The notes below the pieces were generated by a model. The model saw only the letters and a list, made by a program, of their open reading frames with translations, was not told the DNA's origin and made no database searches. This document shows positions 46,991 to 60,000 of a DNA stretch of 64,000 nt, piece by piece. Numbering within the stretch: position 1 is the first letter of the stretch; each line of letters opens with the position of its first letter. The stretch is from Lunularia cruciata (taxonomy: Eukaryota; Streptophyta; Marchantiopsida; Lunulariales; Lunulariaceae). The position numbers were made by a program, and so were the translations under genes. The stretch spans positions 22,821,001 to 22,885,000 of the forward strand of contig OX419755.1 of the NCBI GenBank assembly GCA_948567375.1, read 5' to 3'.

Positions 46991-47149
46991 CACCTTTGCC
47001 TATACTTGAAGATGTTCTGTTTTAATTTTTACATATAAAACCATCCTTTTTTTATTAGGTCTTTCATCTTATCTTTTAGTTCAAGAATATCAACCTATGC
47101 ATAATGGCAGCTTTATGTTATGCATAGTTCTTTTTTACTTCTTATGTTT

Positions 47150-47237
47150 AATCCTTGTATTTCTTGATGTGGTGTTCTCATCCTACTTCATATTTTTTAT
47201 CCTTGTATTGCTTGATGTGGTGTTCTCATCCTTCTTG
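47150..47237. repeat. Tandem duplication, 49-bp period x2
   Basis: ATCCTTGTATTTCTTGATGT at 47150 and ATCCTTGTATTGCTTGATGT at 47199; both run through GGTGTTCTCATCC. Confidence 0.85.
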
Positions 47238-48500
47238 TTATCTTATGCAGTAGCCTTCTTATATAGTGGAAGTGTTTGCTTTTGAAACTCAATTTGTAAT
47301 AATTTTATCCAATAAAATGAATTTTCATTCATAAGGAATCTTGTAATCAAGTTAAGTTTATCCTCCCTTTTGGGATCCAAAAACAGTTCATTCATATTTA
47401 ACTCAAGCTATATACTAATTTTTATGATAATCCAAATTTATTTGGATAAAATCTACTTATTTATAGAATCTTCAAGTATCGTAGACCAAGTCTGGTACTT
47501 TGGTAAAAAATTTGAATTTTTTTCCCTAAATTCACCTCATTTTAAGAATAAGTGTTACTGTAATGATCAAATAGGCTCTTATGAATTAGTACCCTGCATA
47601 ATAAAATTCCATTTTCAACATACATGATCTTCTTTTTCAGTAATAAAATATAAAATAGTATTTCTCCATGAAAAAAAATAAAAATGGTAACCTTTAGTTA
47701 TTCTCTCTATTTAAGTGGACATAGATATAGATACATGATAATATAGTTTGAGAATACTAGCTGAAATTGTTGTCTTAAATGATTTGTCTTTGAAAAGAAA
47801 TGTTGGTCTTAACATGGAAAGGTCTATAGAAGGGAAATCTAAAGTTTCATAAGGAGTAAAACCTTTTATGCTTGACTAGGTAAATGTGTACAAGAATTAT
47901 TCTACTTTCTCTATATGTTTAGAATCTCAACATTTCTTATGTTTGGATTTAAAAACATATACAAGGGTTATTATATTCTTTCCATAGAAGCTTGCGTCTT
48001 CTTCTTGTCTTGACAAGAGCAAACTTTATAAATGAGAACTTCTTCATGAATGAAAAATATTATAGAGTAGTTCCTTCTCTCAACAGTAATTCATCAATTT
48101 TGACACCTTAAAGACTTAGATGCATATTATGTTGGTTAGTGTTAAGTAAAAATCTTTCCTTATAACATCATTTGACTCAAAGAGGTTTTAGAAGTCAGAA
48201 TTGTAAATGCAATGAAGATAGATTTACTTTACCATACAACTTTCATAAATTTTATAATTTTTTGAGAACTTACAAAACGATCTTTCTCCCTTGACAACTC
48301 AACATATGATTTGCAATTAATACCCTCAACTGCCATAACTATACGTGCCATATTTCTTCAGTAACAAAAGATCTTGGTTACTCTTCTATAACTCGCATAA
48401 AACTTTGTGCTTGTTCTATTGCTCCTTATACCAATCTGCTTGAGATACCTATATTGGCTGAGATTCCTTTTGCCCTAGTCATACTACAGATATTTAATGA

Positions 48501-49577
48501 AAGTTTTAACTCACATTTACAGATATTCACAGAACAATTATATACACGACTATTTTAATTTGTCCACCATCAGACAAAAAGGTATCCATATCAGACTTGA
48601 GAGAGTAGTTTTAGATGCAAGAGATTTATTGTTTCAAGGGACACAAAAAAGGACCGAAGTAACGCCCTGTTTAAAGCTCAAAACAATATCAGTTGCTATC
48701 GATCCAATGGTTCACAAGATTATAGTCTGTGCTCTTTCCTTTAATCTTCTCCGACTGTATCATACGTCCAAGTACAAATTACCTTGTCCCAATTTAACAT
48801 CCAATATTAAATTATAATTTTGTAAATTTTGACTTTCAGTATACGAAAATCTAGTCTAAATCTAATTTAATATACGAGAATGGCAAATGGTTTTGACCAG
48901 TACTGAGACAAACATATCGCAAACATCACAGGACAGCTTACTTGCAGAAGCTCGTTAGACACAGTTGACCTCTCAAATATCTGTCAAATACTTGAAAGGA
49001 ATTTGCGACTCATGTGGGACTTCCTCTTAAGTTGGCTTCAAGCACAGATCACATGCCCAACGCGGTTTCTCCAATGATCAAAATTATGTATCGGTCCATT
49101 GTCATCTATGAGCCCGACATTAAAGACTAATTCCTACAACTCGAGACTTCGTGACCTCTGTCCTACAGGTTTTGTAAGCCAGGTTTTAAATGAGTCCCGC
49201 TGCCAACATTGTCATATACATGGGTTTCTGCGGAAAGAAGAATCCCTACACCAAGACCAACACCAAGGGTAAGGCCTAAGCTACGCTTTCAAAACCAGTT
49301 GTACACCGGGAAGGCCACCTCCTTTGAGGTATAGGCCAACTCGCTTCACATCTTTATTTGTCAACGACATCTTGCAGCCGGCAAGAAGACGAATAGCTAA
49401 TAGAAAGAATTGTTCTATAAAGGGGTCATCTTGCGGACCCTTTGAACCCGTGAGCAGTTATCATTTGCCTCCTTGGTCATAACAGGAACAATACAAGCCC
49501 CGAGACATACCAGTAACTGTGGAACGATCTCAGGAGAATAACGCGACTCGAGAAAATAGAGGTGTATAAACATATAA
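48501..49577. other. Intergenic region 3' of COX10
   Basis: The transition from AT-rich sequence to the more balanced composition of the gene island occurs near 48.6-49.0 kb. The COX10 3' untranslated region should lie just left of 49578. The short plus frame at 48497-48817 shows no family resemblance. Confidence 0.4.
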
Positions 49578-52500
49578 TTAATAATCCGGAGCAGGGAGGA
49601 AAGGAAAGGGTGCATAAGACATAAAAGCGATGGGTGGTCGATGCACTCCTTTCGTTCTTACTTTCGACCTCTCCTTCTCGTCGTCATAGTAATCTGCCTC
49701 AGCAAGTGATAACCGACCCTGTACATGAGTCCCCGTTGTGGCGTCTAAGCTTGATACTGCACGGGGTATTCGATGAAAAACCATCGCAGACATGAAAAAG
49801 GGAAGGTAAATCAGGCTTGTCCGGAATAGACGACGAGCACTTTCAGGAGAGGGTCTCAGATAAAAATGCGCAGCTGTTGCACCTATGGCACTTGTAAGCA
49901 GGAGGTTTTCCCAACCAAAATATCCAGATGTAACACCAACTGCGGTACAGACGACCGTTTACGTCAGACGAAGGTACGAACCAGTACATCATGTAAGTCC
50001 TTAGCAGCAAACTTCTATCTCTAAAGTTCCATGGTGGTTGTGAGCATAACCAAACCTAAGCCATATTATGGACAGTAATATAACAAATGGATGATTTGCT
50101 CCGAGTCCTTGCAGGAAGGGACTTTCTACATTAGCCTATTAAAGGATCAAGTCAATAGTTTGATCCCACAAACTAGATGAGCTTCTGCAATTATCAGCTA
50201 TCTCTAAACACCACAAGACTGACTGTTGAATTGAAACAGACAATGGATTCGTATTTTAGGAGGAAGAAGGAAAACGTAGGTTCCTGAAGGATAACCCTTC
50301 TTGTATTTATGTACAACAAAATTTCGCAAGCGACTTTAACCAGTAGTACTCCTTCAACAAACGTGCTGCAGATAGCTGTAGGTAGGTTAATGCCAGCTTT
50401 ACTTACAATGTTGCGCAACAAAGCCCAAAGGCAAGAGATAGAGACAGTTTCGTAGCGCACATGAGGCTGTTCTTCGACCTGAAGCATCCAGTAGAGACAA
50501 CATCTTATACCTGCAGCGCCAGAAGAAGTCAGGCCTGTGTTCTGGTTCAAAATGCTATTAGCAAAGACGAACCCAAACTAACATCTCGAGTAGACGGTCA
50601 AATTTGTGCGTACCCGCCAGCAGCGTAATCCTGGCGGCAGAAGTATGCAAGAGCCATAAAATGCGGTAGTTGCCAAAAGTACAGCCCGGAGGCAAGAATC
50701 CATCCTCCGGCGTCAATTTGCCCAGCAGCTGCTACACACCTGCAAGCATTGAGTAGAATTCGTCAGTTACTTGCTTAGTTTCAAACCTACAGCTGTCATT
50801 TTCTTGCACATCTAGTTGTTAAATTGTCAAATATATGAATCGAGAAACTCTAATGTTTTGTAGATATCTGCGCCTGCTGACCCAACCTCTTTTCATACTC
50901 CTTTCACAATGTGTAGATAAATTGGTTCACATAAGCTTCACAGGGAAGACAAGGTGTGAGCTACGCCTCATGCCGTCGGTTTCACTTTCAACGATAGAAT
51001 TTAAAGTCCAGAAGAAAATCGGCATGTTGAAGTTGGCGACAGGAAAATGGTAAGATATTATGCACACCCCATAAGTGGAGGAATGGCACCGACTACGGCG
51101 CCAACCCATGTGTTGATGAAGTGAAGTTGCTTCAAAGGAGTATAAACCAGGGCGTACAAAACAATGTTTGCGGCTCCAAGTTCTGCTGTTAATATATTAG
51201 ACTGCACAGAAGATAGTCATCAAGTAAATCAGTTAATCTAAAACTAAGGTATTAGTCCTATATATCGGAGAGGTCGTTAATACGTATTACTCTGTATTTT
51301 ATTTGGCAAGAGTAGGTACAACTACGAACCACGAGAGGTATGGTAACCGCAAAAATGCATTTGAAACAGCACTGGAAATTTGCAATAGAAACAAACAAAA
51401 TGGTTTATTTTGTTTGTTATTGAAGTACAATAACTATCATTGAAGAAGTACTTGTGAGGGGATGTGAATGAGGGATTCCATGCATTCCCTTCCCTGAATG
51501 CGGTCACGGAAGCGTATGGATTGCAGAAAGGTTGAGTTTAAATACGTAGGAAGAATGCCCGAGGACCCGAAAGTGCGTTGAGGGGAATAAAATGATGCAT
51601 AGCTTGTTAAGCAGGATCTACTTGATAAAACTTGATGATCATAGGAGCGATTCATACTTAGAACGTTTCTATGATACATAAGAGTCTGTATGTGACAATT
51701 GTACATGGAAAAGGAGGTGACTAAAGGTACCTTGCTAGCCAACAACGTGACCCCTGTGACACCAGCAGTAATTGCAAACGCCAAAGCATGAGGCACGCCA
51801 ATTCTCCCAGCCGGCAAGGGCCTTCTCATTGTACGCTTCATACGTGCATCATTCGCTATTTCCAGAAGCTGCAAGATCAAACCAATCCACGGCCCAGGAT
51901 AAGACTCTTCTACACACTGAAGAAAACAACCTCCTTAGTGAAGCATGACCAAAGCATTCGATATTTAATCAGCAGCTCTATCTCAGCTTCAGGTGATACA
52001 TAGTCAGGCTTAACATGGAACACCGTGCAGCAGTTATTTGCTTGCTCAGAGCATCATGAGAACGTGCAATCCTTGCTTTACTTCGGAACCAATCAAAACT
52101 CGACATCATTGTAGAGTATCGTATAGTAACCATCGTCGGCCCCTGGTCACTCTTCAATCTATTAAAGCTCCCCATTTGGCAAACTCCTTTAGAAACTGAA
52201 ATCATGTCCAATAGCTTAATGGAAGTGCTCTAACCTGATTGAAAGAATTCGCAGAAGCAGCGCACAACATAGTTCCTACCGATGTGTATCCAAGACCCTT
52301 CCAATCCACCACTTCACCACTTCCCATCCAAAATCCCACAGCTGCTGATAATACCACGAATGAGCTGTGTTCATGTGCACCACGATCACAATAATTAGCA
52401 CAACAATTCTATAAGCGCCATTATAAAGTCGATATTGCAAATTTCAAATTCTTTTGAATAAAATGTTAGTGAGATGCACTAGAGATATCCTGGGTGAGCA

Positions 52501-53154
52501 GTTCAAGGGGCATTGAAGTGGTCGCAAATAAACAGTGTAATTTAAAGAGAAGAAACAAGATTCAAAGACCCATCATACATGACCTCACAGCGTCTAATTT
52601 GGATTCGGATCGTGCATGTTTCAGAAAGCTGGAAAGCATGAAATCAGACATATTCCTGCTATGAGCATAAATGTAAGTCGGTACCTGAGGCGTGCTTTCG
52701 AGAGCTCAAAGTAACATTTTCCATAGTGGTCGACAATACCGAGGATTCCCATGGATTCTTTACGAACACCCACAGATGCAATCCCTAAGGAGCCTGCCGC
52801 TTGTCTGGCCACAGTTCCCGCTTGACTCACAACAGCAGAGGTTACATCCCTTGAAAATCCGGATACTTTGCTCGTCCTCCATCTACTGGACCTTATGACA
52901 GTATCCGAAGCTCGAAACACCCCAACAAATCCTCTCTGATACAATTTCAAAGGGGACCGGGAATTCTCCCCAGTGCTTCCAACTAAGCTTCCACGCGTCC
53001 TTACGGGATACCCTGCCCAATTGGAATACGAGTTCCCACTTCGATGAACCGTCTCAACCTCAAAACTAAGAGATCGACGACTCCAATCTTTACAACTCTG
53101 CCTCAACAATCCGGTAACCTGCCCATAAAGTCTGCCTCTCCCCCCGCCTCCCAT
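49578..53154 (-). CDS. COX10: Protoheme IX farnesyltransferase, mitochondrial (COX10), 7 exons
   Basis: Exons: 53154-52685, 52364-52235, 51868-51731, 51201-51068, 50739-50614, 50510-50407, 49939-49578. All introns are GT-AG, and phases join to 487 codons plus stop. The enzyme adds a farnesyl group to haem B to make haem O, the first step towards haem A for cytochrome oxidase, in the mitochondrial inner membrane. Residues 1-140 are Arg/Ser-rich, as for a mitochondrial presequence. [13 protein letters not shown] opens the UbiA-type core. [20 protein letters not shown], then [14 protein letters not shown], holds the first prenyl-diphosphate site. [20 protein letters not shown] holds the next conserved loop. 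[20 protein letters not shown] is a family hallmark. The start is chosen because an in-frame stop lies at 53170-53172. The ~75-residue tail after the last membrane segment ([12 protein letters not shown]) is unusually long. Confidence 0.95.
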
Positions 53155-54033
53155 ATCTGAGAAGAGACCTCAAATTCCTCGTAAACCACTCATCAGATGG
53201 ATATCCACAAAACCCACCAGGTTAAACAAGGACCAACCCGAAATCTGTACTCCACAACTGAACTGAACCCAACAATGAAGTAGGGTTCTCTCTTTCCTGA
53301 GAGCCGAATCCCCTAACCATCTCTGAAACATGGCAGTGGAAATGTACTCGATACACCCTCTCATTGAGGCTTCCTGCTGTCGACGTTACTACAGTAGTTG
53401 TACGGACTTCATCACCGCCAACGCGTCGGTGTTTACGTGGTATCTACTGACTGTGTAGATCTTCCCTTCAGCGGTAAACTAGCAGGACTGGCCCCTATAC
53501 GGGACGTCCATCTCACGAGGGGTAGCTAATTTAGAGTAGCCTCGAGTAAGTGGTGATTCTTTGCATCTTCACAACTGTAGCAAGTAGTCCTCCTCGTCAT
53601 ACCCTGTACTTGCTTGGCCGTATATTTTCTTTGTGAAGTTCATATGCAGTTCCGTACGGTCTTTTGAACATTTAACGTCAGGCAATCCTTAAAAGGATTT
53701 ACGGTTGAGTCCTCCCTCGCTATGAGAAACGCGTGGGTAAGTCGTCGAGTTGGCATCTTTTCCTGATTCCGGAGAACCAATGGAAACGTCGTCTGCGGGG
53801 AAACAGTTTGTACGATTTAAGTGACTGCTATAACCCGAAGGCTTGATGGATGCATCGATGGGGTCGTCCAGCATGTACTGCATTAATCAGAGACTTCAAA
53901 CTATTTGGAGTGAATGGAGAAATTGAGGAGAACACAGCTCAAATTGTGTGATTAGACTGATAAATTGAGAAAGTAACAACCGGACAGTGAAATTGTAACA
54001 CAAAGAAACACAAGTGAAAGCAGTATAGACAAA
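53155..54033. promoter_or_regulatory. Shared upstream region of divergent COX10 and NEMF
   Basis: The two start codons point away from each other across 879 bp, so both promoters and leaders lie here. Minus-strand frames at 53364-53170 and 53883-53689 are short. The first ends in the stop that fixes the COX10 start. No TATA box can be assigned with confidence. A bidirectional promoter is possible but not shown. Confidence 0.5.
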
Positions 54034-57000
54034 ATGGTGAAGGTGCGGATGACCACAGCGGATGTGGCCGCTGAAGTGCGCTGTTTACGAAGATTGATTG
54101 GGATGCGCTGCGCCAATATCTATGATATTTCCCCCAAGGTTAGTTGCTGAATTTCGCTCGCTATGCCTTACCAGCTTCCAAGTATTTGTGGCAGACCACT
54201 TCACAGGATGCAAAGCTTGTTACAGCGTTCTCTAGCCCTTAATACCGCATCATCCTCTTCCTGAAATATATGTGCATGTACTGCAATTCGCCTGTTCTAT
54301 TTATAATTCATACTCTTGTCAGTACATTGCAAATCACCTTACTCTAAGTCACACCTGATTCTACGAGGACCTAACAAGTCTATTCAGGATGGAATACTCT
54401 AAGCTCGTCAAGAAATCTGTCCAATTCTACAAATCATTCTAGTATGTAGCTTGAGAACTGGAATTATATTAGATCTTAAGCTCGTTCATTACTTTTTCCG
54501 ACTACACACAGATCACCAAGAATATTTTGTATCTTGGGAACTGGAATGCTAACGATTGGAACTTTCTCCGAAATGCTGGATTGATAGCTTGGTCAGGCTA
54601 AAACAGCAACGTCTTCTGATACTGCCTTACCTCTGTGTTCGAGGTCTCTGTAAACAAGCTGAGTTTTGGAACGAATTTATGTGCTGTCCACATCAGAACA
54701 AGTTAGATAAGCGAGAAATGGTGTAGAAGGTTTAAGCAGTTTATTAATTTTACCTCTTGGGGTCTAGATGCTTAGAATTTTTTCAAAGATTAATTTGTTC
54801 CGCTCCCAGACCATGTCAGTGCAGGGCCACGAGCTAGTGGAACTCACCATTTTCAGAGGTGTAGGAATATTTAGCCTACTAATATGGAGTCGATTTGGAC
54901 TAGTTTTTCTATCCTCGGGGTACTCTGGCGCAATTTTTTAACTTCAAGTTATGTGGGCCACGTAAATTGGTGGCTGGCTAGTGGAAAGATCTAATTAGTG
55001 GTACTATCTGATTCTGCTATATCTTACTGTGTTCAGAGTGGTCATGAGATCCATGCATCCGCAGACTACGATTTTCATCCTGTTTATGTTCTAAGATTAA
55101 GAATATACCGCAACTATTCTCGAATGTTTTGAGGAGCAATGAGGAATACATTGAAATACCTTGAGAAGGCCTAGATTAATGAATTGCCAGAGTGAATGTC
55201 GATGTCTGGCATACCCCTTTCCATCAGAAGGTGAACATGAGGTAATTGTTGTTGTAGTATATAGATCCAAACGTCGTCTCTTAGGTCAGCAGGTGTTTGG
55301 CAATGGTGAGATGCCAACCACGAAATCTGAGTCTGCCAACTTGTCGTTTTCATCTGAAAGAATGGCAAAGCTTTAGTTTAAAACAGAGCCCTATGGGAGG
55401 AGAGATCCCAGCCAAGCCTCTAACAAATAATTCTACACGTGACGAGTGTTATCTGAAGAAGGAAAAGGAAGAGTGTATGGGCGAGGGCGAATTTCGGTTG
55501 GGATTTTTGGTTACGACCAAGATATATTACTAATATTTGTTTCTTGAATGAAACGTGCAGACGTATGTGATGAAGTTTGCAAAAAGCAGCGGTGTAACAG
55601 AATCTGGGGAAAGTGAAAGAGCTCTGGTTCTGCTTGAGAGCGGTGTTCGATTGCACACAACTGAGTTTAGTCGGTAGGTTTTGACAAGGGACTACCAATT
55701 GAATCTCGTGTTAGATAAAGGAAACCTTAAAAATTCTATAACAGAAGTAAGTTAAGGGCCATGGAGTCATGGCGAGAAAGAGTTTTCATTCTGTTAAGTT
55801 TCTTGTAATCTTTTATCCTCACCTCAATATATTGTAAGATTTTGTGAAGAGAAGGCATAAAACTGCCACCTGTTGTATATAACCTGGTAATTTCGGTGTA
55901 TGTACAGTGATAAGAACACTACTCCCTCTGGTTTCACTTTGAAGCTGAGGAAGCATTTAAGGACACGGAGACTAGAGGATGTCCGGCAGCTTGGCATTGA
56001 TCGTGTATTTTCTCATGACAGCTCTCTTTTCCTTCTGTCCTCGCACATTGCACGATTTTAACTAAGTTCTAGATGGCCAGAGTTATCTCATCTTCAGAAT
56101 TGTTGTCAAGATACGTATCGCAAATCACTTGTTGCGTCATGTTATGCCACGATTTATCTGGATTGGACCAATATCTGTCTGGTTTCCTGGATCGGCTTTA
56201 AGATGCCTTCTTTAATGTGGGTTGAATCCAATCGGCGCTTCGTTCTGTATATGATTCAATCATCATTGCTGTGACTGAACACCTGGAATCTGAATTGCTC
56301 TGGTATCTAATCACGAAAGTTGTCTTTAGGTTGTGGATTTTCAGTTTGGACTTGGAGAAGGAGCCTTTCACATTATCCTGGAGCTTTATTCACAGGGAAA
56401 TATTTTACTGACAGATTATCATTACAACGTGATCACTTTGCTTCGTACGCATAGGTTTGACCGCCTCTTTCACGAAATGGTTCAATTGTATACCAGTTCT
56501 TGGTATACATCATGCAGATTCTCTGGTGGTCTTCTGTAACACTTGGATATTTCTAGCCAAGAAGGACTGTTCTACACGATTTTCGTCATAACGACAGAGC
56601 ATATGTAGACATGAAGACCAGTGTAGTTTACAAACTTCTTAGGGTTGATGCGTTTCTGTATGGCCTGCGTGGCCACAATCTACTTGTTTAACAGACGATT
56701 AATGCCACTACTTATTTTTGTGGAACAGGGACGATGAGAAAGGTCTTGTGATGATGGCCCACCATGTGTATCCCATAACTTCCTGTAAGTTATTTGAGAG
56801 GACAACCAAGCAAAAGCTTGATTCTCTTCTGAAAGAGCAGAAGATGCCCAGATCAGAAGTTGGAGAGGATCAGAAGGCTGCCGAGAACGAGATACGGGGT
56901 GGAAGTGCAGTCAAAGATAAAAAGAAGGTCAAAGGGAAGGGGGATAAGGGAGAAGGAAAAGGTTCCAAGTCTACAAGCCACGAACATACTGGGAACGCCA

Positions 57001-60000
57001 AGAAAGGAGCAGGGGTGCCAACTCTCAAGTTCATATTTGGTGATGGCTTGGGCTATGGACCAGCTCTGATCGAGCACATCATATTAAGTGCAGGGCTGCA
57101 GCCCACTATGAAAATCATCGGAGATAACGCCTCTACAGCTGCTCCAGGATTAAGTGGAGAGCAGTTTGAGGCATTAGCGGCTGCTGTCAACAGGTTCGAG
57201 GACTGGCTGGAAGCTGTTGTGAAAGGTGAACTTGTTCCTGAAGGATATATATACACGCAGAAAGTCAGTACAGGGAAGGGGAAGTCAGATGCGAGCGCTG
57301 ACAAGGAAGAACTCGACAAGGTCGCTAAACTCTTCTCACTATCTGTCGGTCTACAATCTAGTGGAACGCGTTTGGCTTTTCAAACTTGAGCTTGGGGTTT
57401 GGCCCGTTCGTACAATGATTGCCTAATATCTTGGATGATAAAACATATTGCTCCTAGTTAAGCCTGTAAGTCAGATTGCAATCAACGTAGACGGGAGTTC
57501 TTCTAGTCAAAGTCGGAGTCAGAGTCAAAGGATCCAAAGCTTCAAAGCTTCCGTAAATGTACGCTTATTATTAACTATTATGTTATCTCCGGTCGCAGGT
57601 ATATGACGAGTTTTCGCCGTTGGATCTGAATCAAATGAAGGGACGAGAGTTTCTGAAGTTCGAGACTTTTGATGCTGCTATGGATGACTACTTTAGCAAA
57701 ATTGAGGGACAACGTGCAGAGCAACAAAGAAGAACACAAGAAGAGTCTGCTCTCACAAAGCTAGAAAAAATTCGAGCTGATCAGGTATTTGAGCAAGAGT
57801 TGTTTTGAGTGCCGAAACATGCCTGGTTCAGCATGCCACTCATGATTGCCAGTATAGCACTACCTTGAATGCCGCCAAGTTCATCACAAAATGGATGGAA
57901 ATTATGTGAGATCATATTCACGAACTAGTTACCTCCTAGGCTTTGAGTTAATGTGGATTAAAAGTTTGATGCGCTCAGAAGTCTTTCACCTACTAGGACA
58001 GCTACACAAATCATAAAGCATACCCTGTGTAATTGGAGGTTGATACACTATGTCAATAGTAGCCCGTTCTTGGAACGGCTTCTGCTCTCATTTCCCAGAT
58101 GTGAATGGTAGCCATACACTAAGCATTTTTGGATTTGAACATGGTAGCAGATCGTTACCGTATTTCAAGAAGTTTCCATCACGACAGTGTGTTAACTTCT
58201 TGAAATATATAATTCTTGGGTGCAGACAAATCGTGTCAAGGCGTTGGAACGCGAAGTAGACCAATCGGTGCACATGGCAGAATTGATAGAGTATAACTTG
58301 GATGATGTAGATGGAGCTATTTTAGCTGTTCGTACTGCACTTGCCAGTGGTATGGACTGGAAAGATCTGTGGCGGATGATCAAGGAGGAGAAGAAGGCTG
58401 GAAATCCTGTTGCAGGGGTCATCCACAGCGTGCAACTTGAAAGCAATCAAATCACTCTATTACTAAGTAACAACCTGGATGACATGGATGAGGAGGAAAA
58501 AACTCGGCCAGTTGATAAGGTAGTCTCTAAGTATGTGGTTTCAACCAGTTGCATTTCAGCTGTCGGTGGGTAAACTCGAATCATGACATGAGACTTTGAG
58601 ATGAATGCCAGATAATATGTTTGCCAATTAGATAGTGCCGCTGGATGATGTACTACTTCCCATAACTCATCTAGAAACATGATCATTCTTTTGTATAATT
58701 TCGAGGTGTTGGTTTCTTCTGTGAGTTCATGGATCTCGCATGAAGAAATTAAAACCCGTGATTACTGTCTACATGTAGGTCCATCTTTCAAGGCGTGATA
58801 CTATACCTGTCAATACAGAAGATGGCATCAAATCTACAGTGTGTTTCCATTTCTATATGCAGGACTTCTTTCATATTAACTTGTAACTAAACTGATGCAT
58901 GAGAGATTGGTTTCTTTGCATGCGGAGGCTGTAGGTGGAGGTGGATCTGTCATTTTCTGCACACGGGAATGCTAGGCGGTGGTTTGAAACAAAGAAAAAG
59001 CATGCCACTAAGCAGGAAAAGACCCTTGCTGCTCATGAGAAAGCATTCAAAGCTGCTGAGAAAAGAACTCAGCAACAGCTTGCTCAGGTAACTACTGTAC
59101 TCTGCATTGTTTCCAAAGATAGGGTTTGATTCATGGAGCTTCAGTCTAGACAGCTTGTACAACTCATGGCCATTGGGGTCTTAAAGTAAGAGGGCACTTT
59201 ATTTGCGAATCAATCTGAGGACTCCTTTTAAGGTGACGATTTAAATGCACAGTTGCAGCAACATCATCAGGAGGATAAGTTTAGATGAGCACAAACTGAC
59301 TGAGCGAATCTGCAGGCAAAGACTGTGGCTGCAATCACACATATCCGGAAAGTGCACTGGTTCGAGAAATTCAACTGGTTTATCAGTAGTGAAAACTATC
59401 TGGTGATAAGTGGACGGGATGCCCAGCAAAATGAGCTGGTTGTAAAACGTTACATGAAGAAAGGAGATTTGTAAGTTCAGAATGCAAAACTAAAATCTTT
59501 TGAATCTCAGTTACTGACTTTCCTTATTCATGAAATACCGTCAGCGAAGAATCTCTATCCATGTGATATGCATTGCTCATTCTCATATCTAAGTATAGGT
59601 AATCTCTGGTATGCTATGTCGTGCATACGTTAGCTATGGCCTTTACATCTCGCATTAGAAACTTTTGGTTATTTGTAGAATAAATCTTTGACATTTCTGC
59701 CGTGTTTACGAATTTAGACGCTGGTGTTTATGCCATTTAGTATCCTTAAGCACGCTAAACGGCTGGCTGGACAGTTGAATTATATGGTAATAATATTCAT
59801 TGTCCAGTAATGGTACACGAAGCTCATGTCAGCCTTCTTTGACTGTCTGTGCAAAGATATGTGCATGCAGATCTACATGGAGCGTCTAGCACAATAATAA
59901 AAAACAATGATTCTACACGACCTATCCCTCCTCTTACAATCAACCAAGCTGGTTCATTTACTGTGAGTTACAGCTATAGCAACTCTCTCATATTGTTGGC

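Larger units (their letters stand above)
43371..48500. other. AT-rich region without recognisable genes
   Basis: Strongly AT-rich with frequent stops in all frames. Apart from tandem duplications at 45872-46045, 46811-46990 and 47150-47237, I see nothing supported. Small frames at 46793-47285 encode hydrophobic, Phe/Leu/Tyr-rich peptides that follow from base composition. Confidence 0.5.

Noticed and set aside
46793-47285. Small hydrophobic frames in the AT-rich block
   Set aside because: Phe/Leu/Tyr-rich composition follows from T-rich DNA and tandem repeats; no start context or neighbours support genes.
52621-52684. C-terminal extension of COX10 exon 1 ([13 protein letters not shown])
   Set aside because: This is intron sequence; splicing at 52685/52364 restores the conserved SKARLSS core.
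57321-57389. C-terminal extension of NEMF exon 5
   Set aside because: The family continues VYDEF after this point, which is encoded from 57599; the donor at 57321 joins in frame.
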